NCBI GenBank assembly: GCA_905221605.1
Contig: CAJNDS010000835.1
Coordinates: forward strand, 186,001 to 250,000
Source of the DNA: Symbiodinium natans
Lineage: Eukaryota; Sar; Dinophyceae; Suessiales; Symbiodiniaceae
Reading direction: 5' to 3'
Length of the DNA stretch: 64,000 nt
The notes under the pieces are model-generated. The model did no database searches, had not been told where the DNA came from, and saw nothing but the letters and a program-made list of their open reading frames with translations. Every line of letters starts with the position of its first letter. The first letter of the stretch is position 1. Of the stretch, positions 55,501 through 64,000 are shown piece after piece. The position numbers and the translations under genes are program-made.

Positions 55501-58206
55501 GTACATGAAGGGGCAAGGAGGCAGTGTGCTACCAAGTGTCTGGGCAGCGGCACTCGTGTAATGTGCTAATGTGTGAGCCTCTGCGCACAGCTAGTCTGCT
55601 TGGATGGGGCATGGCCACGACACCAGCGCACAAAGCCTCATGTAAAGGCAAATGCAACCCAAGTGAACCCAATGTCTCAGAAACGGACCGAGTGGACTTT
55701 TGAATGGTAGGTTTCCCTGGCTTGTTGTTGCGTTGGGCTTTGGGAAGTAATGCCAAGCAGCACAGTCTCAATTCCAAATCAGCTTGGTTGGGCAGGTTCC
55801 TTGACTTTTTGTCCTGGGGAAGTTGAACGGCAGGTCTTGTAGCTAGAACACGCAGCCTCTGGTTGCATTTAGTACCCGCCATCTTGAACCCTTCGTGGAG
55901 AGCGGCGATGACGTTTTCGGAGCTGCTCTGCGATACGGGGGGGGGGGAGATGGTGCAGGCTGCAGTAACATCTATGGGCCATTTCGCTCGCTCGCTCGCT
56001 CACTCACTCACTCACTCACTGAACGGCAGTCCCACATGTCATTTCCTGCATCGCTGGTCCTGGCGCTTCGCGATTAACTTCCACTTGGTCGGTGGAGTGC
56101 GAAACACGCCCAGGGCAGCAAAGAAAGACACAGTGAAGAAATCGTTCAGAAAATAGGAACGGGGAGTGTCAGGAACAATCGACGGGTGGCCAGTTGTGGG
56201 GGTGTGCGAGATCCGAACCCTTCAATGCAGAGGCATGAGTGCGCGAACAGAAGCACCATCCTCGATGTTTTCTTTCCCCTGTTTGAGAGCGAGGTAGCAG
56301 CAGCAGCCGCATGGACAGCATGCTTCACCAACTCAATTGCCCCAGTGCACTGAAGTTGCCGTTGTCCTGCAGCATGCTGGAACCCGGTGCAGGCAGCCAG
56401 GGCGACTACCAGAAGTTCATGTCCCAGTATGCTTCGGATTTCCAGAAATACATGCAAGGCCAGGGCAAGGGTGGCGCCGGGGACTACCAGAAGTACATGT
56501 CCGACTTTCAGCAGTACATGAAGGGACAAGGAGGCAGCCAGGGAGGGGACGCAAGTCAACATGTCTTTGTGGAGGTCCCTCGTTCCCTTCTAATAATTTC
56601 ATGACACTGTCTGCAGCCAGTTCTGAAAGGCTCAGTCCCTCTTTGCAAAGTGGAAAATCACGGATACCCGAACTCGAAGAGGTATAGGTGTTTGATGAGT
56701 GTCTTGCTGTACTGTTTGCCAGGTGCTTCCGGGTATTGACGCGGCAGCACGCTGGAACTGTGCAAAGCATGTAATGCTTAAGCTCAAGAGGGCCCAACTG
56801 CAAAGGGGGGAGGAGAGGGAGGCACCGTGCAAGCCACGCTTGCCGAAAAAAGGACAGCGGCTGCCATGCGCGGCCACAGCATTCTGCACGTGCCTTCGCG
56901 TGCGTGCCCCCCTCCATCCGGTCCCACATGCCATTCCTGCATCGCCGGCCCCGGCCCCTCCGTGATGAACTGCCACTTGGTTGGTGAGTTGAGGTTTTTG
57001 GAGCTGGTTCGCCCCCAAGCCCGGCTGGTTGGTGAGTGCGAAACACGCCCAGAAAGAAAGAAACAGTGGGAAGCAAGAAGAAATGTGTGAGCTGCCAGGT
57101 TTCGGGCTTTGGGCTTTAGGGTTTTTCCATATAGGCATTCGGGGTTTGAATGCCTATGGTGATCTTAGGAAAGTCAACATTGGTCTTTCTTGGAGGAGGG
57201 GGATTTCCTGCCCCTACCACAAGCTTCCTCTTCACTGAACGCAGGCTCTCACCCTGAACATTTGTTTCAACCGCCCATGTCGACCTCCTGCACAGGAAGC
57301 CAGGGCGACTATCAGAAGTTTATGTCCCAGTATGCGTCAGACTTCCAGAAGTACATGCAAGGCCAGTCAGACTCTTCAAGAAGCACTCGTAGGTTCAACG
57401 TAGATTTCTCTTGGGGAGTATCTGCCCTGGGCAGCTCAGGGCACACACATATGAGCCAACATGAGCCTGCTAGAGAGCATGCTTGGAACCTCTCCGGTGT
57501 GTGTTATCGCAGGCATGGGCAAGGGCGCCCAGGGGGACTACCAAAAGTACATGTCCGACTTCCAGCAGTACATGAAAGGAGGCCTCCTACATCAACTTGA
57601 CACCCCAAGGGAACTTAACATTACCTTGATCGGCACGTCCTAGAGGTCATGGGTCGTTTGTAAGCCTGTCAGCGTGCAGGCCCATTTCAGCCTCGGGAAC
57701 CCAGGGGCCATGCAAGTTTCAACCCAAACACGACCTTGTGCATGCCAGGCCAGGGCAAGGGCGTCCAGGGAGACTACCAGAAGTACATGTCCGACTTCCA
57801 GCAGTACATGAAGGGCCAGGGCTCCCAGAAGGGCAGCGCGGGCGACTATGAGAAGTACATGTCGCAGTACAAGCAGTACATGGGCCAGGGCGGCCAGGGC
57901 AAGGCGGAGGCCGGCGACAAGAAGCACATTGCGCAGGGCTCGCACGCCAAGCACGCGAAGGACGAGAGCTCCAAGAAGGAGTCGAAGGAGTCCAAGGAAG
58001 AGTCCAAGGAGTCCAAGGAAGACAAGGATGCGCCCGCAGCCTTTCTTGCGGAGCCCGAGAACTCCAGGCACCTGTTGTTTGCTCCCGTGCTCCTTGTGGC
58101 AGTGGCTGCCTCAGCGTTCGTCTACATGGAGTACCAGAAGAGGTCCTTGTCCTCCAGGAATCTGGGGGGGGACTACATGCTCCAGCTGGAGCCCATGAAC
58201 GTCTGA
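50478..58206 (+). CDS. Twelve-exon gene for a YQKYM-repeat membrane-anchored protein
   Basis: Twelve exons (listed below) join to 2265 bp, 754 residues plus TGA, with all phases consistent. The protein starts with a clear signal peptide (MRSAVVLLLLPAAIATG). A Tyr/Gly N-terminal part (SDYAGNYAGNYAGNYASDY) is followed by hundreds of residues of repeats of the type DYQKYMSQYGSDFEKYMQG with GQGKGGAG linkers. The C-terminus has an acidic/Lys-Ser segment (ESKEESKESKEDKD), a transmembrane helix (LLFAPVLLVAVAASAFVYM, about 710-730) and a short tail. It is predicted to enter the secretory route as a type I membrane protein with a low-complexity, Tyr/Met/Gln/Gly-rich luminal or surface part. I recognise no family; the function is unknown. 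Ten of the eleven junctions look secure from the repeat frame; the first is less sure. Confidence 0.85.
51084..51296 (+). CDS. Exon 2: Tyr/Gly/Asn and Ser-rich part
   Basis: Acceptor TCAAG|G. Encodes YISDYAGNYAGNYAGNY, then a Ser/Ala/Lys-rich stretch. The exon ends at CA with a GA donor (GAAGCT); the acceptor of exon 3 restores a Gln-Lys-Tyr join. The following intron is only 118 bp. Confidence 0.75.
51415..51533 (+). CDS. Exon 3
   Basis: Acceptor CTAG|GAAG, donor AAG|GTGAGAG (the only GT donor of the gene). Encodes KYSSQFQKNQGDYEMYMAQY and a Leu/Tyr-rich end. The phase at its end is 1, kept by all later junctions. Confidence 0.8.
51534..51723 (+). other. Intron 3 with TTTAGGG-like repeats
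   Basis: A 190-bp intron that carries about ten TTTAGGG and TTTTTAGGG units at 51554-51630, the telomere-type motif. The splice ends AG|GTGA and AG|GTGA form a direct repeat. Confidence 0.75.
51724..51843 (+). CDS. Exon 4
   Basis: 120 bp, phase 1-1. Encodes DYQKYMADYQKYMGGQGGSG and YMSGFQKYMQGQ. Donor CAAG|GCAGC (GC type). Confidence 0.85.
51900..52135 (+). repeat. 118-bp tandem duplication in intron 4
   Basis: A unit containing GCAGATAGCAGATTGCC is repeated with a period of 118 bp, with few differences, within the 326-bp intron 4. Confidence 0.85.
52170..52379 (+). CDS. Exon 5
   Basis: 210 bp, phase 1-1. Acceptor TGCAG|GCAAC. Two and a half repeats, including DYQKFMAQYAQDFQKYM and KYQKYMSMYSADFDKYM. 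Donor probably GGAG|GCGCG (GC); CAAG|GAGG is an alternative that drops one Gly. Confidence 0.8.
52380..53561 (+). other. Intron 5 with AT, T and poly-G runs
   Basis: A 1182-bp intron with an AT dinucleotide run (about 52451-52482), a T run and 24 G (52492-52515). A phrase around GACTCACCACCCACTTGTA recurs (about 52622, 52682 and 52722). A G-rich run lies at 52800-52820. No exon is supported inside. Confidence 0.6.
53562..54014 (+). CDS. Exon 6: five tandem 78-bp repeats
   Basis: 453 bp, phase 1-1. Five consecutive 26-residue units DYQKYMSQYGSDF(E/K)KYM plus QGQGKGGAG, nearly identical at DNA level, then the shorter DYQKYMSDFQQYMKGQGG end. Acceptor TGCAG|GCAGCC, donor GGAG|GCAGTG. Confidence 0.9.
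54596..54736 (+). CDS. Exon 7
   Basis: 141 bp, phase 1-1: one 26-residue unit and the short DYQKYMSDFQQYMKGQGG unit. Acceptor TGCAG|GCAGCC, donor GGAG|GCAGTG. Confidence 0.88.
55380..55520 (+). CDS. Exon 8
   Basis: 141 bp, nearly identical to exon 7 and spliced the same way (GC donor, AG|GCAGCC acceptor). Confidence 0.88.
56393..56533 (+). CDS. Exon 9
   Basis: 141 bp, the same plan as exons 7 and 8 but more diverged (SQGDYQKFMSQYASDFQKYM). Donor GGAG|GCAGCC or, one codon earlier, CAAG|GAGG. Confidence 0.83.
57296..57361 (+). CDS. Exon 10
   Basis: 66 bp, phase 1-1, a half module ending KYMQG. Acceptor CACAG|GAAGCC, donor CAAG|GCCAG. Confidence 0.8.
57513..57581 (+). CDS. Exon 11
   Basis: 69 bp, phase 1-1, encoding GMGKGAQGDYQKYMSDFQQY and MKG. 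Acceptor CGCAG|GCATGG, donor GGAG|GCCTCC. Exons 10 and 11 together equal one 141-bp module less a short Gly-rich part, as if an intron had been inserted into the module. Confidence 0.8.
57749..58206 (+). CDS. Exon 12: last repeats, membrane anchor, stop
   Basis: Acceptor GCCAG|GCCAGG. Final repeats (DYEKYMSQYKQYMGQGGQGK), a Lys/Glu/Ser-rich charged segment, a transmembrane helix and a cytosolic tail ending LEPMNV, TGA at 58204-58206. Confidence 0.9.
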
Positions 58207-60509
58207 GAGCCCCGCAACTGGAAGTTCTCTCTCTGGTTTCAATGACTGTGCAGTAGAATGGATCTCTAGGCCTCGTATTTGAGCCGTCTTGGGCTGGCTT
58301 TTGTTGGATGCCAGCAATCCTCTTGACCACGAGCCAGCGGCAAGGGATCGGGTGACACGAGTTCTGTTTCCCACACAGGGCCTGACATAAGCAAGTGGCT
58401 CTACCCGGACCCTTCTCGCAAGAGCATCTCGTGATCGCAAAGCCCTCTGAGTCCATTTGCCGGAGTGCTTCAGAGGCTTACGCTGTGCAGGGTTGACGCA
58501 TCCCTCGAGATCGGAGATGGTGTAGGACGTGTAGGAGCTGCTTGCGTATTGGGTCCTAAATGTCGAGAGGGAATGCTGTTCAACCAACTTTGCTGCCTGT
58601 GCTCAGGGCCAGCATCCCTATCTGAACCATTTTGTATTGGACTGGGTTGATTGTTGGATCACCGGCCAATTCTGTTCATAGCTACAGCTGACTTGCAACT
58701 GCGCTCCAATCAACCTCTGCTTTTGAGCTGTGACCCGGTGCCGGGCATAGATTCGAAGCCTCCAGAAGATCTGCAGGCAAGCAGGCAATCATGCAAATCA
58801 TGCAATTCTCAACGCGTCCCAACACCTCAAAAAGTCCTGCGCACCTACCGACTCGGTCAACCCAAACAAAGTATTAGACCTTGAGACCCCCGACCTCAAG
58901 CCGCAGTGCAAAGATCTTCTGGAGCACGGGGCAGCACATAAAGATGGCTGCCCAGGCCAAGCCTACGGATTTTCATGGGTGGTTCTAGATTCTACATGCT
59001 GTTGGAGGACGAGTCGCCACCAGGATGAACTGCGATAATGACAAGAACAATACTGCGAAAACCACGACAATGCCCACGTGTGATAGCAGCTGCGTATGGC
59101 TGCGAGCCCCCAAAAATTGCCTCCAAGCCCTTCCATTCAGAAAACCACCCATGGATCCATCAGTGTGTCGAGTGCAGGGAGACTCGGAGAGCCCTGTGCG
59201 CTGTACGGAGCTTGAGCCGAAAACTGCAGACGCAGGGCTGAGCTCTCCCACCAGTCTCCAGCAGGGACTTTACGGTGCATTTTTGGATGTTTTCTCAGGG
59301 GCTTCAGAGGATGCAGCCACGAAGGGTTTCGCAAGAAGGGATGGAAGATTCAAGTTCAAAGTTTTCCGGCGGTTTCATGGGCAGGCGGCCGCCAGCTACA
59401 GCCAATATGCTGGCTACAGCGCGGGTTCCGCCAGCGCCGGGCTCGGACACATGAAGCAGGCTAGCGGATGCCAAATGCCAACAGCAACAGGCCAACCTCA
59501 AGAACCCTACACAGGGGTGTGTTGTCCGAGGCGTCCAGCAGCCTGCCCAGCAGGCAGCGCCGCAGCAGACGCAGCCAGCCGCAATCTTGGCAGTGATCTT
59601 GAGTGGGTGGTCTGCTAAAGATGTAAATCGCCACAACAAGTCATGCACAACTCATGAACAACACGTGCCTAGTATCGTTCAACGGATCGATTTAAGCATT
59701 TTTTCGGCGGAAAGCGCGCAGGTAACCCCGAAGCCCCGAAGTTCTTCTCCAACCCCATGGATGAAGACTGAGATGGCCATAAAGATCTTCGCTGATTGCC
59801 ATTCTGAACTTTCCAGCGATTGCCACTGTGACATTTGCAAGACAACTGCCGCATCCTATCGACATTGAGAGCGACGAATCTTTCTGGAATGACAATCTGT
59901 ATGGAGCAACCAAAAACATCGACCGTCATATCCTTGCTAATGCGAGCCCCAAGTCCGCTGAGGCCCAGCAGCAGCTTGCACTGCCCGTGCAGTGCGTTGG
60001 CCAGACCGTTTGGGACCCGCTTGACATCGCTTGACCCAAGAGTTGTGGAGATTGCAGGTTTGATGCCTTGGGCACCGGAAGCATCCGCTCAAGTCATGTT
60101 AGGCCAAATGTGAGGGTACGGGGGTCCATCAAGCGTTGTTCTTGCCCGAGGCACACATTGCGGTCAATGGCTGCACGCACGGCACGGTGGGTGGCCCCCT
60201 GGCCTTCAAGCTTAACAAATGCAGTAGCACGCACGCACACACAGAGTTGCTGCAATGACTTTTTGTCGTGATGGCTGCATGGTCGAATCTTGAATGGGGT
60301 GCTCAAGTTTCGAGATAGCTAATGACCAGCTAAGCCTGTCACAGTGGCAACCGTATGGTGCTACTTGTTTATCGTGTTCAAGTGGAAAACATCCTGAACC
60401 CCCAGCTGCGCCATGTTCCGTGCGTGCTCGGCGGTATACAGGTTGCCCCGCTGCATGTTCGCGCCTCCACGAAGAGGGTACCTCCACGTGGCGCATCCCC
60501 TGCGTGCAG
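58207..60509. other. Intergenic or intronic, weak exon candidates
   Basis: Possible exons are flanked by dinoflagellate-style sites. 59372-59457 could encode AASYSQYAGYSAGSASAGLG (acceptor GGCAG|GCGG, donor AGCAG|GCTAG). About 59543-59610 could encode a Gln-rich stretch VQQPAQQAAPQQTQPA after CCGAG|GCGT. I cannot join them into one frame with the ankyrin exon. Confidence 0.35.
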
Positions 60510-61060
60510 GCCTCATTGAACTGATCAAGGCGAACCGAGAGATGGACGTGGAGGCCGCCTTGCCAGGTGCGGAGGGAACAGATGTGAACGACCTCGATCA
60601 GTTTGGCTCCACTCCGCTGATTCTGGCCGCACAGCGCGACTGGGCCTTCGTTGTCGGCGAGCTCCTGCGCCGGCCCGGTGTCGACCCCAACCACCAGAAC
60701 TTCTTCGGCTCCACCGCGCTGATTTGCGCGGCCGCGAACGGCTACATCTCTACCCTCGAGGAGCTGCTGGGCGACCAGCGTGTGGACATGGAGGTGAGCA
60801 CTCGCCTGGGGCAGACGGCGCTCTTCAAGGCTGTCTTATTCGGCCACATGAACACCACGGAGCGGTTGCTGCAAGCAGGCGCCCGTGCCAACATCACCAA
60901 CAAGATGGGCCAGACACTCTTGGATGTCGTCAAGGAGCAGCAGCGCTCCGCAGTCATGGACCTGCTCAGCCACTTCGGCCAGGAGGCCGAGACGGGAACA
61001 GGTGGAACAGGTCGAACAGCTGGCCTGAAAGAGATGCGGGTTCACCTGAGGTCTGCTTGA
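60510..61060 (+). CDS. Ankyrin-repeat protein, terminal exon
   Basis: An exon beginning after GTGCAG|GCCTCATTG (phase 1) and ending at TGA 61058-61060, about 183 residues. It encodes about four ankyrin repeats, with the consensus visible as GSTPLILAAQ, GSTALICAAANGYISTLEEL and GQTALFKAVLFGHMNTTERL, followed by a Gly/Thr tail. Ankyrin repeats bind other proteins; the partner is unknown. The frame is open upstream to an ATG at 60413, but that part looks non-coding and the acceptor signal is strong, so upstream exons are expected. Confidence 0.75.
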
Positions 61061-61733
61061 GATGGACCTGCCGCGTTCCAGCAGGGAGTAAAAGAGAGCT
61101 GCCGGTAGCGAGGCTGTAGCAAATGCTGGAGCGTTTGTGCATGCACTTGTGCTGCCTGCGAGCCGGCTCACGCTTCTGCTTGCTTTCTGACGCCTCTTGG
61201 TGTCCTTTTTGCGGTGATCTCAGCTGAGGTATCGTCAGAGGCAACTTCACGGCGAATGGCCAAAACCATGGCAAGCCAACATACAAAAAGGACCATGCCC
61301 TTTAGCCTTTAGCCGAGCTTCTGTGAGACACGGCCGCTTTCAGTCGATGTGGGCCCCGGCTTGCTCTTGCTCTTGCGTCACCTTCCGATGATGGCCAGGA
61401 CCACCAAGTAAACGGCTTGGATGTCATGCTCTACTTCTGGGACGAGCCGCCGCCTCGGCATTCTGGATACAAGGCCCAGGGCTCCCGAAACCCCAAAGCC
61501 TTTGTCCAGGCGCGATGGTCCCAACTTTTGCGGCTGGTGGCCTGGGCCTCGTGCTCTCTGGAGGGTTCTTCTTTTGTTCTTTTTGTTTTTTAGCGGTGTG
61601 GTCTCGGGCAGTTCTGGGAAGGCAGCCTGGAACCCTAAAAGGCCCTAAAGCCTATATCGCAGTCATGTCTCTTTTCAGCTGGCAGGAGGCAAAAGAACCT
61701 TGTCTCTCATGCGCATGTTTTGCGAAAAAGTGT
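61061..61733. other. Intergenic
   Basis: The region downstream of the ankyrin exon. Nothing recognisable. Confidence 0.4.
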
Positions 61734-62018
61734 TTGTGTTTGTTTGTGTTTGTGTTTGTGTTTGTGTTTGTGTTTGTGTTTGTGTTTGTGTTTGTGTTTG
61801 TGTTTGTGTTTGTGTTTGTGTTTGTGTTTGTGTTTGTGTTTGTGTTTGTGTTTGTGTTTGTGTTTGTGTTTGTGTGTGTGTTTGTTTGCGTGAGCGTTTG
61901 CGTTAGCGCTTGCGTTTGCGTTTGTGTTTGCGTTTTTGTGCGTTTTTGTGTGTTGTGTGTTGTTGCGCGTTTTTGTGGGTTTTTGTGTGTTTTTGTGTGT
62001 GCTTTTGTGGGTTTTGTG

Positions 62019-62049
<31 letters not shown>

Positions 62050-62228
62050 TTTTTGTTGTGTGTTTTTGTGTTTTTGTGTTTTTGTGTTTTGCTTTTTTTT
62101 TTTGTTTTTGTGTTTGTGTGTGTGTGTGTGTGTGCGCGTTTTTTTTTTAGTGTGCGTGTGTGAGTGAGTGAGTGAGTGAGTGAGTGAGTGAGTGAGTGAG
62201 TGAGTGAGTGAGTGGTGAGTGAGTGTGT
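61734..62228. repeat. TTTGTG hexamer and TGAG microsatellite
   Basis: About 24 TTTGTG units (61742-61885) grade into irregular TTTTTGTG, GT and T runs (to 62150), then about 15 TGAG tetramers (62158-62222). The plus strand is almost free of A and C before the TGAG part. Long frames on both strands are artefacts. Confidence 0.95.
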
Positions 62229-63399
62229 GGGAGAGCTGATGTTGGCACTTTGAGCCAGTGAAGTTTCAAACTCACCTTGAGCCACACATCTCACGAGGCC
62301 TGCTAGGCCTGAGGAGGGCCCTGAGACCGAAGCCCAGGTTCGGACCAAAGGTCGGCGGCGACCAGGTCTGGGGGCAGGGTTTGGTTGCAGTTTGGGTTTA
62401 GGGTTTAGGGTTTAGGGTTGAGGGTTGAGGGTTTAGGGTTTTGGTTGCAGTTTGTGGGGTTTGAGCCGGCTTCAGGGATCGCAGCGTTTCAGCGTTCAGG
62501 GTTGCAGGGTCCCGTGTGCAGACTGTAGCATGCCTTGTGGGCGCAAGTTGAGCTCAAGCGATTCCTTTTTTTGTTAGTTCCGAGGGCGGTTCTGAAGCCA
62601 GGTCTGGGCCTATCATCCTAGCCGCCAATCACTGACGCCCGGGGCCCATGGGTTGCCAATCTCCCAGAAGCCCGAAGAAGGGTAGGTTTAGGGTTTTTGG
62701 GTTTTTGGGGTTTTTGGGGTTTAGTGGCATTCAAAAGCTCCCTGAGGCCCCCTACCAAAGGGTGGAAGGTTGCCGTACGACGGCCCAGGGACGACAGCTT
62801 CTCCATCAGCTTCTCGCCCACACCAGTTTCGGGTCAAGGTTCTTCTCGGATTGCTTTGGAAACAGTTTGGGGCTTCCATGCACCCAAAGCCTTAGTCCCA
62901 TAGAAAATTTGATTTTTAAAGCCCTCAAAACCAGCCCTAGCTCTAGGGTGTAGGAATGTCTAGGATGTGTAGGGTCTGTGGCAGAGACTTGCAGCACAAG
63001 GAAGCATCAATTATTGCAGGTTCGGCCCAAACCGGTCCGAAACGACCATCCGCCGCGACTCGCCCTTTCGCTAAATCCTAAAACCCCAAGCCTGCGCGAC
63101 GCAGGAATCCTGTCTGCATTCTTTTCTGCTCGAAATTTCAACACGGACAAGTGCAAGTGTGCTGCGTTGCAGTTCGTGCATAGGTCAGCTGAGCAGATCG
63201 AACAGAATCTGCCGAGCAACCCTGACACCCTGCAAACCCTATGATCGGCCCTATGAACCCCAAAACCCCTTAACCCTACAAATCCCTTTCAACCCTACAA
63301 ATCCCTAGAAGCCTTCCAACCCTATAAATCCCTGTGGACCCGTATACATCCTAGAAACCCCTATAAGCCCCTAGAAGCTCTCAAGCCTAACCCTCCCAG
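62229..63399. other. Intergenic with TTTAGGG-like shards
   Basis: GGTTTAGGG units occur at 62394-62440, and TTTTTGGG and TTTTGGGG variants at 62686-62724. CCCTACAAATCC-type short repeats lie at 63274-63340. No gene is supported. Confidence 0.45.
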
Positions 63400-63453
63400 G
63401 TCCTGCCTCAGCGGCCTCGGCAGCAGCCTCGGGCGCAGCAGAGCTACGCGCAG
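63400..63453 (+). CDS. Gln-rich micro-exon
   Basis: 54 bp between CCCAG|GTCC and GCGCAG|GTGCGT. In phase 0 it reads VLPQRPRQQPRAQQSYAQ. Joining to the next micro-exon keeps the frame. The gene is unknown and probably extends to the right of the window. Confidence 0.45.
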
Positions 63454-63747
63454 GTGCGTTGGGTCAAGAACAGGGGGGCCTATGGACCCCTAGAAGTGAT
63501 TTAGGGGCTACTTAGGTACATAGGGACTTGTGTTTAAGGATACCCCTTAATATGGGGGTGTTCGGGGCTTCAGGATGAAGCCGGGCCTTTGTGGAGTGTG
63601 TGGGGTTTCGGAAGAGTTGGGGGCTGGTCGTTTCGTGCACAGGTTGCAAGATATCCCTAAACTGTGAGGGCGGGTGTTGAAATGGTTTGATGGCGAAGCC
63701 TTGCTGAGCAGCAATTTTTACAGAACCCTAGCAAACCACCATGCAAG

Positions 63748-63783
63748 GCCTATCAGCAACAGCAGCCAAATGCTGGTGGCAAG
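63748..63783 (+). CDS. Gln-rich micro-exon
   Basis: 36 bp between GCAAG|GCC and GGCAAG|GTGCGT, reading AYQQQQPNAGGK in phase 0. The donor context GTGCGT is the same as for the previous micro-exon. Confidence 0.45.
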
Positions 63784-64000
63784 GTGCGTGCCTGTCCTCT
63801 TGGTGCGGTTAACCAGGTTGAGGTGAACCGGGTTGAGTTTGCAGAAGTTCCATGTTGGTTGCCCTGCCGGAACCTGGCATGGCTCTTTTGGGTTGTGGAG
63901 CTGCGTTGTGTCCCGATACCAAGCTGCTCACCCTTTGGCGCCGAGCTCTGCGCTCTGGGCAGTGGATAGCTGCGCTTTCATGCGGTGAACCTTCGCAGTA
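63784..64000. other. Right edge, probably intron
   Basis: It follows a good donor site. No further exon is recognised before the window ends. Confidence 0.35.

Larger units (their letters stand above)
53490..55760 (+). repeat. Tandem exon-intron duplication block
   Basis: Exons 6, 7 and 8 have similar flanks. The end of each upstream intron (TTTGCTGGTCGTTCTC-type, before TGTGCAG) and the start of each downstream intron (GCAGTGTGCCACCC, then AGCTAGTCTGCTTGGATGG and GGTAGGTTTCCCTGACTTG) recur at about 54.0, 54.75 and 55.5 kb. This shows duplication of a unit of about 0.75 kb that includes exon and intron. Confidence 0.85.

Noticed and set aside
60413-60509. ATG at 60413 as the start of the ankyrin protein
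   Set aside because: Residues before the strong acceptor at 60508-60509 look non-coding, and phase 1 at the acceptor suggests an upstream exon.
61515-62348. Long open frames of over 200 codons on both strands
   Set aside because: They translate microsatellite DNA into Phe-Val-Cys or Lys-His repeats; stops are absent because of composition.

Overview
The window looks like nuclear DNA of a dinoflagellate, most likely Symbiodiniaceae-like; species cannot be read from it. The evidence is: many small exons joined by introns with GC, GA or GT donors and AG|G acceptors; interstitial TTTAGGG/CCCTAAA telomere-type arrays; degenerate copia and LINE fragments of a type I recall as common in dinoflagellate genomes; and long microsatellites in sparse gene space. 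I see no bacterial operons, RNA genes or CRISPR arrays.

Layout. 1-15 kb is gene-poor: a possible frameshifted pseudogene (4.99-5.54 kb), an AT-rich island (9.0-10.06 kb), a repeat-rich stretch (11-12.8 kb) and a disrupted minus-strand gene (12.87-14.30 kb). 15.02-33.85 kb holds two near-complete Ty1/copia retrotransposons in opposite orientation, 27 bp apart. Element 1 (+, 15027-23931) has 135-bp LTRs, a perfect ACTTA target duplication, a primer-binding site and a polypurine tract. Element 2 (-, about 23969-33844) has LTRs of about 340-380 bp and one 2665-codon gag-pol ORF. 34.8-38.9 kb is a third, broken copia element with an internal inversion. 38.9-39.5 kb is a 22-bp tandem repeat followed by a CCCTAAA-type array. 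39.8-46 kb is a GC-rich mosaic of retroelement debris (copia RT, two LINE 3' ends, duplications, a minisatellite).

46.3-48.1 kb is an intact intronless 586-codon gene with a bacterial-looking DUF5077/DUF3472/Fn3-like architecture. 50.48-58.21 kb is the best candidate for something undescribed: a 12-exon gene whose exons sum to exactly 755 codons, encoding a signal peptide, a Tyr/Met/Gln/Gly repeat region (YQKYM modules) and a C-terminal membrane anchor. Most of its exons are phase-1 symmetric cassettes, eight of eleven introns start with GC, and splice junctions sit in short direct repeats. 60.5-61.06 kb is an ankyrin-repeat terminal exon. 61.7-62.2 kb is a large TTTGTG/TGAG microsatellite. 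63.4-63.8 kb carries two Gln-rich micro-exons of a gene that probably runs off the right edge.

Functionally, the retroelements supply gag, protease, integrase, RT and RNase H. The two plus-strand copia elements also encode a membrane helix after RNase H, and the minus-strand one carries a tail of about 675 residues with a zinc-ribbon-like motif. The host genes in the right third do not form an obvious pathway.
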